Part shown: in pieces, positions 30,712 through 40,459 of the stretch
Position numbering within the stretch: position 1 is the first letter of the stretch
Layout: each line of letters opens with the position of its first letter
DNA from: Bacteroidota bacterium
Lineage (GTDB): Bacteria; Bacteroidota; Bacteroidia; Bacteroidales; Prolixibacteraceae
Assembly: GCA_023251455.1 (NCBI GenBank)
Contig: JAHEYT010000028.1
Coordinates: 62,001 to 126,000 of the forward strand
Reading direction: 5' to 3'
Length of the DNA stretch: 64,000 bases
Made by a program: the position numbers and the translations under genes
Notes under the pieces: model-generated
Told to the model about the DNA's origin: nothing
The model's database searches: none
Seen by the model: the letters and a program-made list of their open reading frames with translations, nothing else

Positions 30712-32544
30712 ATGACTGATCAAAAAACTTTCAGAATTGGTATTTCCATGGCCGGGGCAGTATCTGCCGGAGCCTACACTGCCGGAGTAATGGACTATTT
30801 ACTCGAAGCACTCGAAAATTGGCAAAAAGCAAAGGACCTGAACTTGCCTGGTGTTCCCAAACACAATGTGCTTATTGAAGTTCTTAGCGGCGCATCAGCA
30901 GGTGGAATGACTGCCGTTATAACAACCGCAGCAGTTCAAAAAGATTTTCCACACGTAACTCAGCAGAACTATTTATCCGGAGTTACTAACGAGAATCCGC
31001 TTTTCGACTCGTGGGTTAACTTAACCGAGGATGAAAAGAACGATATGATGAATCAAATGCTCAGCACTGACGACATTGTTGGTTCTGAGTCAATTAATCC
31101 TGAAAAGGAAGTTCGTTCAATCTTCAATTCGTTGTTCATCGAAAAAATTGCCCGACGCACTCTGGACAGTATTGTAAATGACCCCAAAACCAAAAGGCAG
31201 TATTTTGCTGACAATCTGGAATTGTTTACCACCATTACCAATCTTCGTGGATTCAATTACAAACTACAGTTTATCACTGCGTTGGGGCCACGCGAGGATC
31301 GGATGACCATGCATAAGGATCTTGTTCATTTTCAGCTAAACCCACTCGGAACATATAATAATGATGGGAAAATCCCAATTCATTTCTCAACATCCGGAGG
31401 ATTAAACCGAAAACTACTTATCGACGCGGCCATTTCTACCGGTGCATTTCCGGTTGGTTTATCACCTCGGGTACTTGTTCGCGAAGCCAAATACATTAAC
31501 GACAATCCGTTGCTTAAAATCACACACGGAAAGAGCAATCTTGTTGATCCAACAAAAGATTACAACACGGTTTGTGTCGACGGGGGAGTAATTAACAACG
31601 AGCCTTACGATTTAACCGAGACTCTTTTAATGAACCGAAGAAAGGCTGAAATAGAAAAAGAAAAAGATTTGGCAACTGCAAAAGCTTATGAGCCCGCAAA
31701 AAGTGCGTCTACTTTTGACACAACCATCCTGATGATCGACCCTTTCCCAAACTATGATGAATCTCCAACTGATTACTTCGATCTTCAGGCCATAAAATTT
31801 GCATCAACACAACTTTTGGGAGCCATGCGCCAGCAATTAATGGTAAAATCTGACTTACTCGAAAAGGCTTACGATGACTTCGATTATTCCAGATTTATGA
31901 TCGCACCAATTCGGACAAGTGGCGGTATAACTCAAAAAGAAAGCATTGCTTGTGGCGCCCTTGGCGGTTTTGGTGGCTTTTTCAACCGCGACTTCCGGGT
32001 TCATGATTTTATGCTTGGCCGAAGGAATTGTCAGCGGTTCATCCAGCAATATTTTTGTGTTTCCCAATCGGCCAACAATCCGATCATACAATTTGGATAT
32101 GAAGATTTAGGAACCGATTCCATCCGGTTTTTCATGCCTGAAACAACTGACTTACTGCCCTTGATTCCGGACATTCGTATCTCAGCTGATCAAAAAAGCA
32201 TCATAAAACCGGAGGTCGAAGCCGAATTTCAGTATCCTTCCATTAGCTTAAAATACTTGATAGCCCTGGAAGATAAATTGCAAAAACGGTTTGAGGTAGT
32301 TATAAATAACATTGCAAAAGGCAACGCGCCAGGAGGTCCAAGTAAATCGGCTAATCCAGTAATTCAAAGGATCAGAAAAAAATCATGGTTTGCCCGAAAT
32401 ATCTCGGGTCCAATTGTCGGATTCACTGTTGACAAATTCATCGTAATAGGTAAAAAGGTGGGAAAAAATATTGCAGCAGAAAAATTCATTGATTCGGTAA
32501 TTACAGATATGGATAAACGCGGTTTGTTGAAAGTGGATTGTTGA
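30712..32544 (+). CDS. Patatin-like phospholipase
   Basis: 610 residues. Patatin catalytic dyad is present: oxyanion region ISMAGAVSAGAYTAGV (about 9-24), nucleophile elbow GASAGGM with the active Ser near residue 65, and the Asp in VCVDGGVINNEP near 290. The family hydrolyses acyl esters of lipids. The C-terminal half beyond about residue 400 has no recognisable domain (GFGGFFNRDFRVHDFMLGRR is a conserved-looking stretch in this long subgroup). No signal peptide, so cytoplasmic or membrane-peripheral. Single-gene unit. Confidence 0.88.
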   Translation: MTDQKTFRIGISMAGAVSAGAYTAGVMDYLLEALENWQKAKDLNLPGVPKHNVLIEVLSGASAGGMTAVITTAAVQKDFPHVTQQNYLSGVTNENPLFDSWVNLTEDEKNDMMNQMLSTDDIVGSESINPEKEVRSIFNSLFIEKIARRTLDSIVNDPKTKRQYFADNLELFTTITNLRGFNYKLQFITALGPREDRMTMHKDLVHFQLNPLGTYNNDGKIPIHFSTSGGLNRKLLIDAAISTGAFPVGLSPRVLVREAKYINDNPLLKITHGKSNLVDPTKDYNTVCVDGGVINNEPYDLTETLLMNRRKAEIEKEKDLATAKAYEPAKSASTFDTTILMIDPFPNYDESPTDYFDLQAIKFASTQLLGAMRQQLMVKSDLLEKAYDDFDYSRFMIAPIRTSGGITQKESIACGALGGFGGFFNRDFRVHDFMLGRRNCQRFIQQYFCVSQSANNPIIQFGYEDLGTDSIRFFMPETTDLLPLIPDIRISADQKSIIKPEVEAEFQYPSISLKYLIALEDKLQKRFEVVINNIAKGNAPGGPSKSANPVIQRIRKKSWFARNISGPIVGFTVDKFIVIGKKVGKNIAAEKFIDSVITDMDKRGLLKVDC

Positions 32545-32564
32545 TTTCTTATAACCAGATTACA

Positions 32565-32612
32565 TAAACCCAGATTAAGCCTTAGAAAATTCTATTGCAT
32601 AATCTGGGTTTA
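32565..32612 (+). terminator. Hairpin after the patatin gene
   Basis: Perfect 13-bp inverted repeat TAAACCCAGATTA / TAATCTGGGTTTA (32565-32577 and 32600-32612) with a 22-nt loop. No T-run follows, so it may be a factor-dependent terminator or 3' stabilising stem. Confidence 0.5.
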
Positions 32613-32784
32613 CGATAATCAAAACGAATATAATTTTGATCTCCCATTAATGGCTTGACATTTTCTAAATACTACAACTGCTCAGCTATTTATAATTTAG
32701 TCATAACTGACAGACCTATCTTTCCCCCCGATTAACTCTGTTTCTCACAACAGTTTTGTATTTTGCCAAACCTTTTCAACTTTA

Positions 32785-34239
32785 ATGAATAAAGCAAAAC
32801 TACTGATCGTTATTCTGGTGATCTTCCTGTTGGGGGATTTGACTTACTCATTCTTTGAGTATTACTACATTCCGATTGATGGTGACCTTACCGCCGGAGT
32901 AGTTCCTTCCGTCGATGTCCAACAAGTTCTTAACGATCCGTTTGGATTTCAGATGCTGATTTCTGGTGAAAAACATGTCAATCCCAACCGGTTCTTTGCT
33001 CATTTTTTCTTCAAAGAATATATGCAGAAAGTTCCTATCTGGATGCAAAATATGACCGATCCGATTACATCAGTTTATCTTTCATGTGCACTGATCAAGA
33101 TTTTTATCCACATCCTTTTCATTTTTATTCTGTCGGCTTTAATCTCAGGAACAAAAAATATACTGGATAAAAAATTTCTGATTGTTGCAGCTCTTATTGT
33201 TCCATTTATTCAGGCCAACGGATATTGGGGGCACATGGGTATCAATGACAGAGCAACTACCTATACCTTTTTCTATGCTCTTCCTGTAGTTTTGCTGATG
33301 CTTTACCTAATGCCATTGTACCGGATCTTTTTTTGTCATGAAATTAAAAACCCAAGACTTTTAAAATCAGTCTTTTTGTTTATTCCTGCAATAATTTTAC
33401 CGCTGAGTGGGCCACTCATTCCGGGAATCGCACTCATTTTAACCGGAATAATTAGCGTCCATTATTTGCGGAATTATGGTTATCCAAACAAATCCCTTTC
33501 GGTTCAAAGTATGATTTCCGCATTACAGAAAATCCCTTCTCATATCTTCATTATCTTGGCTCCAATTTGCTTGGTTAGTTTGTATTCCCTGTTCCTCGGG
33601 AGGTTCGATTCAAATTACACCAGCGAAACCATTCCCATTTTAGACCGATATCTAAAACTTCCTCTTGGAATCTTCTATCAGGTCAGTCAATCGCTTGGGG
33701 TTCCTTTACTTCTGATTATCATTGGTGTAAATATCTATCTGATTAAAAGACATATCAGTTCTCCTGAAGGGATGAAAATTGTTGATTCATTAAAGTGGAT
33801 CGGAATTTTTGCTGCTGTTTATTTATTATTGCTGCCTTTGGGAGGCTATCGGCCTTATCGTCCAAACATTCTGAGATACGACACGTTTATTCCGATCACT
33901 ATCGCATTATTGTTTTTCTATGGAATATCAACTTTCTTTTTGCTCCAACACATGACAAGCCGAAACCTAAATGTGTACCTGGTTGGACTTTTTATATTTT
34001 TTGCAATTTACATGAATTCTGACCGGATAGAAACTGAAGAATACCACAGCGAAAGAAAGTGTCTGGAAATTCTGGCCAATTCGCCCTACGAAGTTACAAA
34101 GCTACCAGCCACATGCAATATAATGTCCTGGGAACCAATAAGTGATCCGAAATTTTCAAAGAATAATACACACATGCTTAAATTCTGGGGCATCACCAAT
34201 AAAGAAAAAATTTATTATCAGTCTTCAGAACAAAACTAG
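32785..34239 (+). CDS. Polytopic membrane protein of unknown function
   Basis: 484 residues with about ten transmembrane helices, beginning KAKLLIVILVIFLLGDLTYSF. A loop of about 85 residues follows the first helix and carries charged and aromatic residues (YYIPIDGDLTAGVVPS, HVNPNRFFAHFFFKEYM), a topology like that of lipid-linked glycosyltransferases of the GT-C fold, in which the first large periplasmic loop holds the active site. The Asp in PIDGDLT could be such a residue, but no family motif confirms this. Convergent with and overlapping the minus-strand SRPBCC gene by 4 bp. Confidence 0.7.
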   Translation: MNKAKLLIVILVIFLLGDLTYSFFEYYYIPIDGDLTAGVVPSVDVQQVLNDPFGFQMLISGEKHVNPNRFFAHFFFKEYMQKVPIWMQNMTDPITSVYLSCALIKIFIHILFIFILSALISGTKNILDKKFLIVAALIVPFIQANGYWGHMGINDRATTYTFFYALPVVLLMLYLMPLYRIFFCHEIKNPRLLKSVFLFIPAIILPLSGPLIPGIALILTGIISVHYLRNYGYPNKSLSVQSMISALQKIPSHIFIILAPICLVSLYSLFLGRFDSNYTSETIPILDRYLKLPLGIFYQVSQSLGVPLLLIIIGVNIYLIKRHISSPEGMKIVDSLKWIGIFAAVYLLLLPLGGYRPYRPNILRYDTFIPITIALLFFYGISTFFLLQHMTSRNLNVYLVGLFIFFAIYMNSDRIETEEYHSERKCLEILANSPYEVTKLPATCNIMSWEPISDPKFSKNNTHMLKFWGITNKEKIYYQSSEQN

Positions 34240-34724
34240 GCCGAATGCTTCCCAAACTCCCTTTCCAAAAAGATTTCCCGGTATCCAAAAATTTGTTTTA
34301 ACTGGTTTTTCACTAAGAGCGAATGTGCAATCCTTCCCAGAAAGCCAAGAGGCAATTTGTACGAAACCCGATCTGTCATTAAAACTCCGTCGTTCTGAAC
34401 TTCGAAATGATGCTCGTGATGCCACATCCGGTATGGGCCAAAACGCTGTTCATCCACAAAGAATGAACCTTCAGAAACATGTGTGATTTCTGTTACCCAG
34501 TTCGTTTTTACTCCAGGGAAAGGCGACACTTTGTAAGTGATGATTTGTCCGGTGTACATTTTCGCGGGAGTTCCTGAAGTAATCTCAAAACCCATGTGTT
34601 CAGGAGTAATTTTCGCTAAATTGCCTGGCGACGAAAAAAAGTCCCAGGCTTCAGACAACGGGATTTTCAGAAATTGAGTGACTTCCAGCGAATAAATGCC
34701 CGAATGCGATTTGAATCTGATCAT
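34236..34724 (-). CDS. SRPBCC-family protein
   Basis: 162 residues of the START/Bet v1-like fold: FLKIPLSEAWDFFSSPGNLA near the N-terminus and the strand-rich core ending in a long C-terminal helix (HSLLVKNQLKQIFGYREIFL). This subgroup (COG4276 type, ligand-binding SRPBCC) is of unknown ligand. 3' end overlaps the plus-strand membrane protein gene by 4 bp, stop over stop. Confidence 0.85.
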   Translation of the reverse strand: MIRFKSHSGIYSLEVTQFLKIPLSEAWDFFSSPGNLAKITPEHMGFEITSGTPAKMYTGQIITYKVSPFPGVKTNWVTEITHVSEGSFFVDEQRFGPYRMWHHEHHFEVQNDGVLMTDRVSYKLPLGFLGRIAHSLLVKNQLKQIFGYREIFLEREFGKHSA

Positions 34725-34888
34725 GATTTATTAATTTGGTCTACCTATCTAACCCAATCTGAATACTTTTGTTTAAGATGTAAAACAAAATACTGAACAA
34801 ATGTTTGCAGAAGATTAACAAATCGGATGAGTTCAGTCATTTTAAACAACACCGCAAAACGAAACGACTGTCAGGTTTTGTTTTTTTG

Positions 34889-34896
34889 TAACTTTG
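34889..34896 (+). promoter_or_regulatory. -7 element of dapL
   Basis: TAACTTTG, perfect TAnnTTTG, 54 bp before the dapL start; TTTG runs lie upstream (34877-34880) but at too short a spacing for a standard -33 box. Confidence 0.45.
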
Positions 34897-34950
34897 GGCT
34901 TTCTGAAAAGAAAAACTTCAAGCGAAAAATCATTTTAAAAATAACATACA

Positions 34951-36180
34951 ATGGCATTAATTAATGAAAATTACCTGAAACTTCAGGCTGGTTATTTGTT
35001 CCCCGAAATTGGAAGAAGAGTTCGCGAATTTGCAGAAGCCAATCCGGATAAAAAAGTGATCCGAATGGGTATTGGCGATGTAACCCAACCGCTGGTTCCG
35101 GCTGTGGTAGCTGCTTTCCATGAAGGTGTTGAAGACATGGCCAACGCAGAAACCTTCAAAGGTTACGGCCCGGAGCAGGGCTACGATTTCTTACGCGAAG
35201 CCATCGCATTAAACGATTACCAAAGTCGTGGAGTTGACATTTCGGCTGACGATATTTTTGTTTCTGACGGGTCAAAATGCGACACCGGAAACATTCAGGA
35301 AGTATTTGGCGCCGGAAATAAAATCGCCATTTGCGACCCTGTTTATCCGGTTTATGCAGATACTACAGTAATGTCGGGCAAAACCGGCGAAATTCAGACG
35401 AACGGTTATTTCGAAGGAATTATTTACATGCCTTGCAACGAAGCAAACGGTTTTATTCCTGAATTGCCAACCGAACGCCCCGACTTAATTTTCCTTTGTT
35501 TTCCGAATAACCCGACCGGAACAGTGGCTTCGAAAGAAGAACTGACCAAATGGGTGAATTATGCCCGTGCGAACAAATGTGTCATTCTGTATGATGCGGC
35601 TTACGAGGCTTTCATCACCGACGATTCTATTCCTCATTCGATTTTCGAAATCGAAGGCGCCAAAGAAGTAGCCCTGGAATTCCGCAGCTTCTCGAAAACC
35701 GCCGGGTTCACCGGAACGCGCTGTGCTTTCACGGTAATTCCTTCAGAATTAAAAGCATACGACAGCAAAGGGAAAGCACATCCGGTAAAACCGCTGTGGA
35801 ACCGCCGCCACACGACCAAGTTCAACGGAGTATCGTATCCGGTGCAGAAAGCAGCCGCCGCTATTTATACCGAAGAAGGTAAAAAGCAGGTGAAAGAAGT
35901 GATCAATTATTACCTCGAAAACGCCCGCATCATGCGCGAAAGCCTGAAAGAAACAGGCTTCACTGTGTTTGGCGGGGTTAATGCTCCATACGTTTGGGTA
36001 AAAACTCCCGACAACATGAAATCGTGGGATTTCTTCGATAAACTTCTGAATGTAGCCAATGTGGTTGGAACTCCCGGTTCAGGCTTTGGACCATCAGGAG
36101 AAGGCTATTTCCGCTTTTCAGCATTCGCCGACCGCGACAATGTTTTGGAGGCCATGGAACGGGTTAAAAATCTGAAGTAA
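34951..36180 (+). CDS. dapL: LL-diaminopimelate aminotransferase
   Basis: Fold-type I PLP aminotransferase of 409 residues that converts tetrahydrodipicolinate directly to LL-diaminopimelate, bypassing the DapD/DapC/DapE steps. Begins [20 protein letters not shown] as usual in DapL; PLP lysine in [17 protein letters not shown]; substrate loop [19 protein letters not shown]. It is not clustered with the other lysine genes, which lie 19 kb away (dapF-like, lysA). Own promoter and terminator. Confidence 0.96.
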   Translation: MALINENYLKLQAGYLFPEIGRRVREFAEANPDKKVIRMGIGDVTQPLVPAVVAAFHEGVEDMANAETFKGYGPEQGYDFLREAIALNDYQSRGVDISADDIFVSDGSKCDTGNIQEVFGAGNKIAICDPVYPVYADTTVMSGKTGEIQTNGYFEGIIYMPCNEANGFIPELPTERPDLIFLCFPNNPTGTVASKEELTKWVNYARANKCVILYDAAYEAFITDDSIPHSIFEIEGAKEVALEFRSFSKTAGFTGTRCAFTVIPSELKAYDSKGKAHPVKPLWNRRHTTKFNGVSYPVQKAAAAIYTEEGKKQVKEVINYYLENARIMRESLKETGFTVFGGVNAPYVWVKTPDNMKSWDFFDKLLNVANVVGTPGSGFGPSGEGYFRFSAFADRDNVLEAMERVKNLK

Positions 36181-36201
36181 CTGTTTTGGATATTCATATT
36201 T

Positions 36202-36240
36202 AGTAAGGGTTTCACTTGAGTGAAGCCCTTACTTGTTTTT
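36202..36240 (+). terminator. Terminator after dapL
   Basis: 15-bp stem AGTAAGGGTTTCACT / AGTGAAGCCCTTACT (one wobble), 2-nt loop, then TGTTTTT. Confidence 0.9.
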
Positions 36241-36244
36241 TAAA

Positions 36245-37609
36245 CTAATGGATCACGCTCAGCACATCACCCAATAATTCATTAAATTTCATCATCCGGT
36301 CAGGTTTCGGGGAATACCCTAGTAGCACAATAATTAATTCTTTTGATGGAATAATAAATATTTGCTGGCCATCGTGCCCGTTACACGAATACATATCTTC
36401 AGGAGCAGCTGGATAATATTTCGAAGCATTCAACCAAAAAAGCGATCCGTATTCTCCATTGCTGTCAGAAGCTGGAGTAGTGGTGTATTTGACCCAACCT
36501 TCAGGCAAAATCCGTTCATCGTTAAAAACTCCATCCTGAAGATACAGCATCCCGAAACGCGCATAATCGCGTGCCGTTGAGTAAATGTAAGACGAACCAA
36601 CCTGAGTTCCGGAGGCGTCCACCTCAAAAACGGCATCAGGCATTCCAATTTTATTAAAAAGCTTCGTTTGGGCAAAGCTGTAATAATCATTGTCGTTCCC
36701 AATCGTTTTACGCATCAGGGAATTAACCAAATTAACAGAACCTGACGAATAATACCAATGACTTCCGGCCGGAAATGAAGAAGGCTGATCGTATGTAAAC
36801 TTTGCAAAATCGCCTTCACAATAAAGCATTTGGGTTACGTCCGAGCGATTACCGTAATCTTCGTTCCATCTCAGTCCACTCTGCATTTGCATCAAGTTGT
36901 TAACCGTGATTTTTTTTCGGTCATCAGTTTGCCATTCCGGAATATTTATGGGTTGATTAATGTCCCATTTTCCATCCTTTACCATGATCCCTGCCAGCGT
37001 GTTTGTGAAACTCTTTGCCATCGACCAGCTCAGGAAGCGGGTTTTGGCATTGAACTGTGGCTGATAGGCTTCAACGACCGGAATTCCTTTATGCACAACC
37101 ATAAAAGCAAATGCATGACCATTGTACCCGTCTTCATCCATCAATTTCTCTGTAATTTCCGTAAGTTTTAGGGTGTCGATATTGGTAATCGTGTCAGGCA
37201 TCAGGTTTCCCATTGGCCACTTTATCGTATCCTGATTGTAAGTTGCATTATTAATTTGAGGAAACTTAATTTTTCGAAGGTCAGCTTCACTGAAGCCACG
37301 CAGCAAAGTAGCGCCAAAGCCTTTTCGGTAAATCGCTTTCGATTTTCCCCATAAAAAGGAGCTGGTTACGCTCGAATCCTGAAAATCTACGATGCTCCTG
37401 GTGTATTTGATGAATGAAAAGTGAAGATCCATCGCTTCAACTTCGGACTGTTCGCGTCCTGAAACAAAAACAGCCGAACACAGATATTTGGCCGGGTAGC
37501 CGGTAATGATTGGCAACATAGAATTGATATAGTAAACGCCATAAGCCAGACCAACAATGAGGATGGTCAGTACAGTCCAAAGTATTCGTTTCCCAGATGT
37601 TCTTTTCAT
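36245..37609 (-). CDS. Membrane-anchored serine hydrolase (class C beta-lactamase fold)
   Basis: 454 residues. N-terminal transmembrane helix (RILWTVLTILIVGLAYGVYY) leaving the domain in the periplasm. The SxxK motif is SMAK in FLSWSMAKSFTN (about residue 195), and the third motif is HDG in CNGHDGQQIFIIP; the middle Y-x-N motif is seen as YYSSGSVN, where Asn is displaced. Related to 6-aminohexanoate-dimer hydrolase and EstB-type esterases, so an esterase or peptidase rather than a resistance enzyme is likely. Single gene. Confidence 0.88.
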   Translation of the reverse strand: MKRTSGKRILWTVLTILIVGLAYGVYYINSMLPIITGYPAKYLCSAVFVSGREQSEVEAMDLHFSFIKYTRSIVDFQDSSVTSSFLWGKSKAIYRKGFGATLLRGFSEADLRKIKFPQINNATYNQDTIKWPMGNLMPDTITNIDTLKLTEITEKLMDEDGYNGHAFAFMVVHKGIPVVEAYQPQFNAKTRFLSWSMAKSFTNTLAGIMVKDGKWDINQPINIPEWQTDDRKKITVNNLMQMQSGLRWNEDYGNRSDVTQMLYCEGDFAKFTYDQPSSFPAGSHWYYSSGSVNLVNSLMRKTIGNDNDYYSFAQTKLFNKIGMPDAVFEVDASGTQVGSSYIYSTARDYARFGMLYLQDGVFNDERILPEGWVKYTTTPASDSNGEYGSLFWLNASKYYPAAPEDMYSCNGHDGQQIFIIPSKELIIVLLGYSPKPDRMMKFNELLGDVLSVIH

Positions 37610-37767
37610 AATGAATGATGTTAGTGATAATCGTTCAGGAATTTATTGATTAAAGTTAAATAAACCTATTGAATTTCCCTTTTGCCTTTACCATTTTTAT
37701 AGATGTATAAGTCTGTTAAATACAGTTAACGATTGTTAGTTCCGACAAATAGTCATTTGCAATTGCT

Positions 37768-37775
37768 TAATTTTG
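37768..37775 (+). promoter_or_regulatory. -7 element of the first CarboxypepD-like paralogue
   Basis: TAATTTTG, perfect TAnnTTTG, 21 bp before the ATG at 37797. It overlaps a possible TTG start at 37773, which is therefore ruled out. Confidence 0.5.
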
Positions 37776-37796
37776 TCTCAAAGCCTTGAACCCAAT

Positions 37797-38624
37797 ATGT
37801 TTCTAATCAACCTTCGAGTGAGAAATAACAACAAAACAGCTGTTTGTCATCAGCACTCTTCAATGGCGTTTTTGAGCCAATTTACTCAGGAAAAGGTTTG
37901 TCTATTCGTTTTCTCATTGCTTCTAATTATCAATGGTTCACCTATTTTCGCACAAAAGGCAGATGAAAATTCTCCGAAGTTGCTTATGGGTCAGATTCTT
38001 AATATGGAAGATGAAACGCCTGTAGCTAATGCGATTATTTCTAACCAACGAACAAAAGAAACGGTGACAGCCGATCTGACTGGACAGTTCAGGATCAATG
38101 CCGTGAATACTGACAGCCTTGAAATAAGTGCTCTCGGATACAGCAAGCAAACCATTTCAATTCCTTCAAATTACAGTAATTCAAACGTTTTGATTATTTA
38201 TGCCAACACATTTCGGTATCTTTTACCTGATGTAAATATCAACGGAAATTACCAAAAACCAATTCTGAAAGTCGAAAAAATCGATGTTTCCCCCTATTTT
38301 CGAAATGAGTTCATGCGGGAAAAACCAGCAGAAGAAAAAGCCTATCAAAACCAAATCAGCCTTTTAAAAATCCCTTTATACGGCAAAGAACAGCCTGGCC
38401 GTAAATTCAGGAATGCCACGAAAGCAGACAAGCATTGGACCCTGGTTTCGAAAATCTATAATATAGAACTGGTGAGGGAGTTAACCGGATTGAACGCAAC
38501 TGAGGCTGATAATCTGATGATGTTTATGAATAGCAAGCGATTATTCAATAAAATGACAACAAAAGAAGATGCAAGTTTTATTATACTGGAACAATTTAGT
38601 TTGTACAGAAAAGCAGGACATTAA
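37797..38624 (+). CDS. CarboxypepD_reg-like secreted protein, paralogue A
   Basis: 275 residues from ATG 37797. An N-terminal arm of about 30 residues precedes a signal sequence (VCLFVFSLLLIINGSPIFAQ), then one carboxypeptidase-regulatory-like beta-sandwich (about 50-140: GQILNMEDETPVANAIIS ... GQFRINAVNTDSLEISALGY) as found at the N-terminus of TonB-dependent receptors. The C-terminal domain ends LTGLNATEADNLMMFMNSKR, which is shared with the next gene. Periplasmic or outer-membrane function unknown. ATG 37863 is a possible alternative start closer to the signal sequence. Confidence 0.82.
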   Translation: MFLINLRVRNNNKTAVCHQHSSMAFLSQFTQEKVCLFVFSLLLIINGSPIFAQKADENSPKLLMGQILNMEDETPVANAIISNQRTKETVTADLTGQFRINAVNTDSLEISALGYSKQTISIPSNYSNSNVLIIYANTFRYLLPDVNINGNYQKPILKVEKIDVSPYFRNEFMREKPAEEKAYQNQISLLKIPLYGKEQPGRKFRNATKADKHWTLVSKIYNIELVRELTGLNATEADNLMMFMNSKRLFNKMTTKEDASFIILEQFSLYRKAGH

Positions 38625-38661
38625 CCAGTTTCCAACAATCAGGTTCTGAACAGGATTTTTA

Positions 38662-38669
38662 TACTTTTG
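38662..38669 (+). promoter_or_regulatory. -7 element of the second CarboxypepD-like paralogue
   Basis: TACTTTTG, perfect TAnnTTTG, 18 bp before ATG 38688. Same layout as in front of paralogue A, implying very short leaders in both. Confidence 0.5.
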
Positions 38670-38687
38670 TAACAAAGCCAAGCAGTC

Positions 38688-39542
38688 ATGAAACAATTTA
38701 TACAAATGTACTCACCATACAGGTGCTACCAGAAGAATTTACCGGGTTATTGGTTTTCCCGGTCTGAAAGAGCATTTCTGTATTTTTCGACAGTTGTACA
38801 CTCTATTGCTTTCCTTTTCTTATTCCTTTTTCTCAGTGTTACTGTTTTCTCACAGTCAATTGAAGATATCGATCCGATGCCCATCAGGCTCAAAGGACAA
38901 GTACTGAACCTGGAAGACGAAATGCCTGTACCCAATGCCATCGTGATAAACCTGAGAACTCATGTAACCATAAGCACCGATTTACAGGGCCGATTTATGA
39001 TGGACATGTTAAACATTGACAGCCTTTCGATTTCATCCCTTGGGTTTTCGAAAAGCATAGCACACGTTCCCGCAAAATACAACGAAATGAATGTTTTAAT
39101 TATTTATGCCAAACCCATTCGTTTTGCACTTCCTGAAGTAAACGTATCCGGACAACAAAAAAAGGTTAACCTCGACGGTGTTCCGGTTGCTAAAAAGAAT
39201 GATATTGCTCCGGAACTACGAGGCGATGCATACAATACTAAACCACCCGTGATTGCGGCATTATTTACTCCGGTCAGTTTTCTGCAATATCACCTGAGCA
39301 AAAGCGAGCGCGAAAAACGTGAAACCCGAAAGGCCATTGTTTCTGAGAAGCAGTGGGAAGTGATCTCTCAGTATTACAACAAAGAACTGGTTATGCAATT
39401 AACCGGATTGAACAATGCCCAGGCTGATAATTTCATGATCTACATCAACAGCAAGGGATTACTCAGCCAAATGACCAACGAATACGATGTCCGCAACATC
39501 ATTAAAGAGCAGTATAAAATCTACACTGAGGAAGGACATTAG
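38688..39542 (+). CDS. CarboxypepD_reg-like secreted protein, paralogue B
   Basis: 284 residues, tandem duplicate of the preceding gene: same N-terminal arm, signal sequence (VHSIAFLFLFLFLSVTVFSQ), beta-sandwich (KGQVLNLEDEMPVPNAIVIN ... GRFMMDMLNIDSLSISSLGF) and C-terminal block LTGLNNAQADNFMIYINSKG. Roughly 40% identical by eye, so the duplication is old. Between the beta-sandwich and the shared end the two differ most. Each copy has its own -7 box, so they can be regulated separately. Partners unknown. Confidence 0.82.
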   Translation: MKQFIQMYSPYRCYQKNLPGYWFSRSERAFLYFSTVVHSIAFLFLFLFLSVTVFSQSIEDIDPMPIRLKGQVLNLEDEMPVPNAIVINLRTHVTISTDLQGRFMMDMLNIDSLSISSLGFSKSIAHVPAKYNEMNVLIIYAKPIRFALPEVNVSGQQKKVNLDGVPVAKKNDIAPELRGDAYNTKPPVIAALFTPVSFLQYHLSKSEREKRETRKAIVSEKQWEVISQYYNKELVMQLTGLNNAQADNFMIYINSKGLLSQMTNEYDVRNIIKEQYKIYTEEGH

Positions 39543-39641
39543 CCAAATCTTCGCTAAATTTTACGACATTTGCCTCAAATTCAGGGATGCTACATTTCAA
39601 TAGTCTCCTGAATAATTTAATCTCACATAAGAATTTGACCA

Positions 39642-40421
39642 TTGAAAGAGTTTTCAAAAAAGAAAATAGTCCTGAAAAAGAAGGAGCAACCGTTAGCCGA
39701 ACCTGCCGGTGACGGGTTAATTCGCCTGAACAAATACATTTCGAATTCGGGTGTGTGTTCGCGACGCGAAGCCGACAAAATCATTGCTGATGGATTAATT
39801 ACCATTAACGGAGAAGTAGTTACCGAGCTCGGGCGTAAAGTTTCGCTCGACGACGATGTCCGCATTGATGGAAACAGGCTAAATCCGGAGAAAAAAGTCT
39901 ATCTGCTTCTTAATAAACCTCGTGGATTCGTAACTACGCTCGACGACCCGCATGCAGAAAGAACCGTGATGCAATTGATTCAGAATGCCTGCACCGAACG
40001 CATCTATCCGGTCGGACGGCTCGATATGCAAACAACAGGAGTTCTGCTGTTTACCAACGATGGCGAATTGGCCAAAAAGCTGACTCATCCGAGTTACGAG
40101 AAGAAAAAAGTTTACCATGTTCAGCTCGATCAGGATTTCCTTCCGGAAGATCTTGAAAAAATCAGGATAGGAATTGAACTTGAAGATGGATTTATTGCCG
40201 CCGACGATATCCAGATGATTGACGCAACCGATGCCCGTCAGGTGGGAATCGAAATTCATTCAGGAAAAAACCGCATTGTCCGCCGTATTTTTAATCACTT
40301 GGGCTATAATGTTGAAAAGCTTGACCGGGTGATGTTTGCCGGACTGACAAAAAAAGACTTGCCCCGCGGTCGCTACCGTTTCCTGACTCCTCAGGAAATT
40401 AATTTTTTGAAGATGAGTTAA
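39642..40421 (+). CDS. rluB: Ribosomal large-subunit pseudouridine synthase, RluB/RsuA family
   Basis: 259 residues: a basic N-terminal tail (EFSKKKIVLKKKEQP), an S4 RNA-binding domain (IRLNKYISNSGVCSRREADK, about 25-75) and the catalytic domain with the Asp in YPVGRLDMQTTGVLLF. Converts a uridine in 23S rRNA to pseudouridine; RluB rather than RsuA is judged from the basic tail and LLNKPRGFVTTLDD. Start is TTG at 39642; the next in-frame ATG lies far inside the catalytic domain. Confidence 0.9.
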   Translation: MKEFSKKKIVLKKKEQPLAEPAGDGLIRLNKYISNSGVCSRREADKIIADGLITINGEVVTELGRKVSLDDDVRIDGNRLNPEKKVYLLLNKPRGFVTTLDDPHAERTVMQLIQNACTERIYPVGRLDMQTTGVLLFTNDGELAKKLTHPSYEKKKVYHVQLDQDFLPEDLEKIRIGIELEDGFIAADDIQMIDATDARQVGIEIHSGKNRIVRRIFNHLGYNVEKLDRVMFAGLTKKDLPRGRYRFLTPQEINFLKMS

Positions 40422-40459
40422 TGTAATGAAATTCACTTTCGCAGACTAATAGCTACACG

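Noticed and set aside
34142..34486. 114-codon plus-strand frame over the end of the membrane protein gene and the SRPBCC gene
   Set aside because: Overlaps two well supported genes in another frame and has no recognisable sequence.
37773..37796. TTG start for the first CarboxypepD-like gene
   Set aside because: The codon overlaps the -7 promoter element, so it would lie upstream of the expected transcript start.
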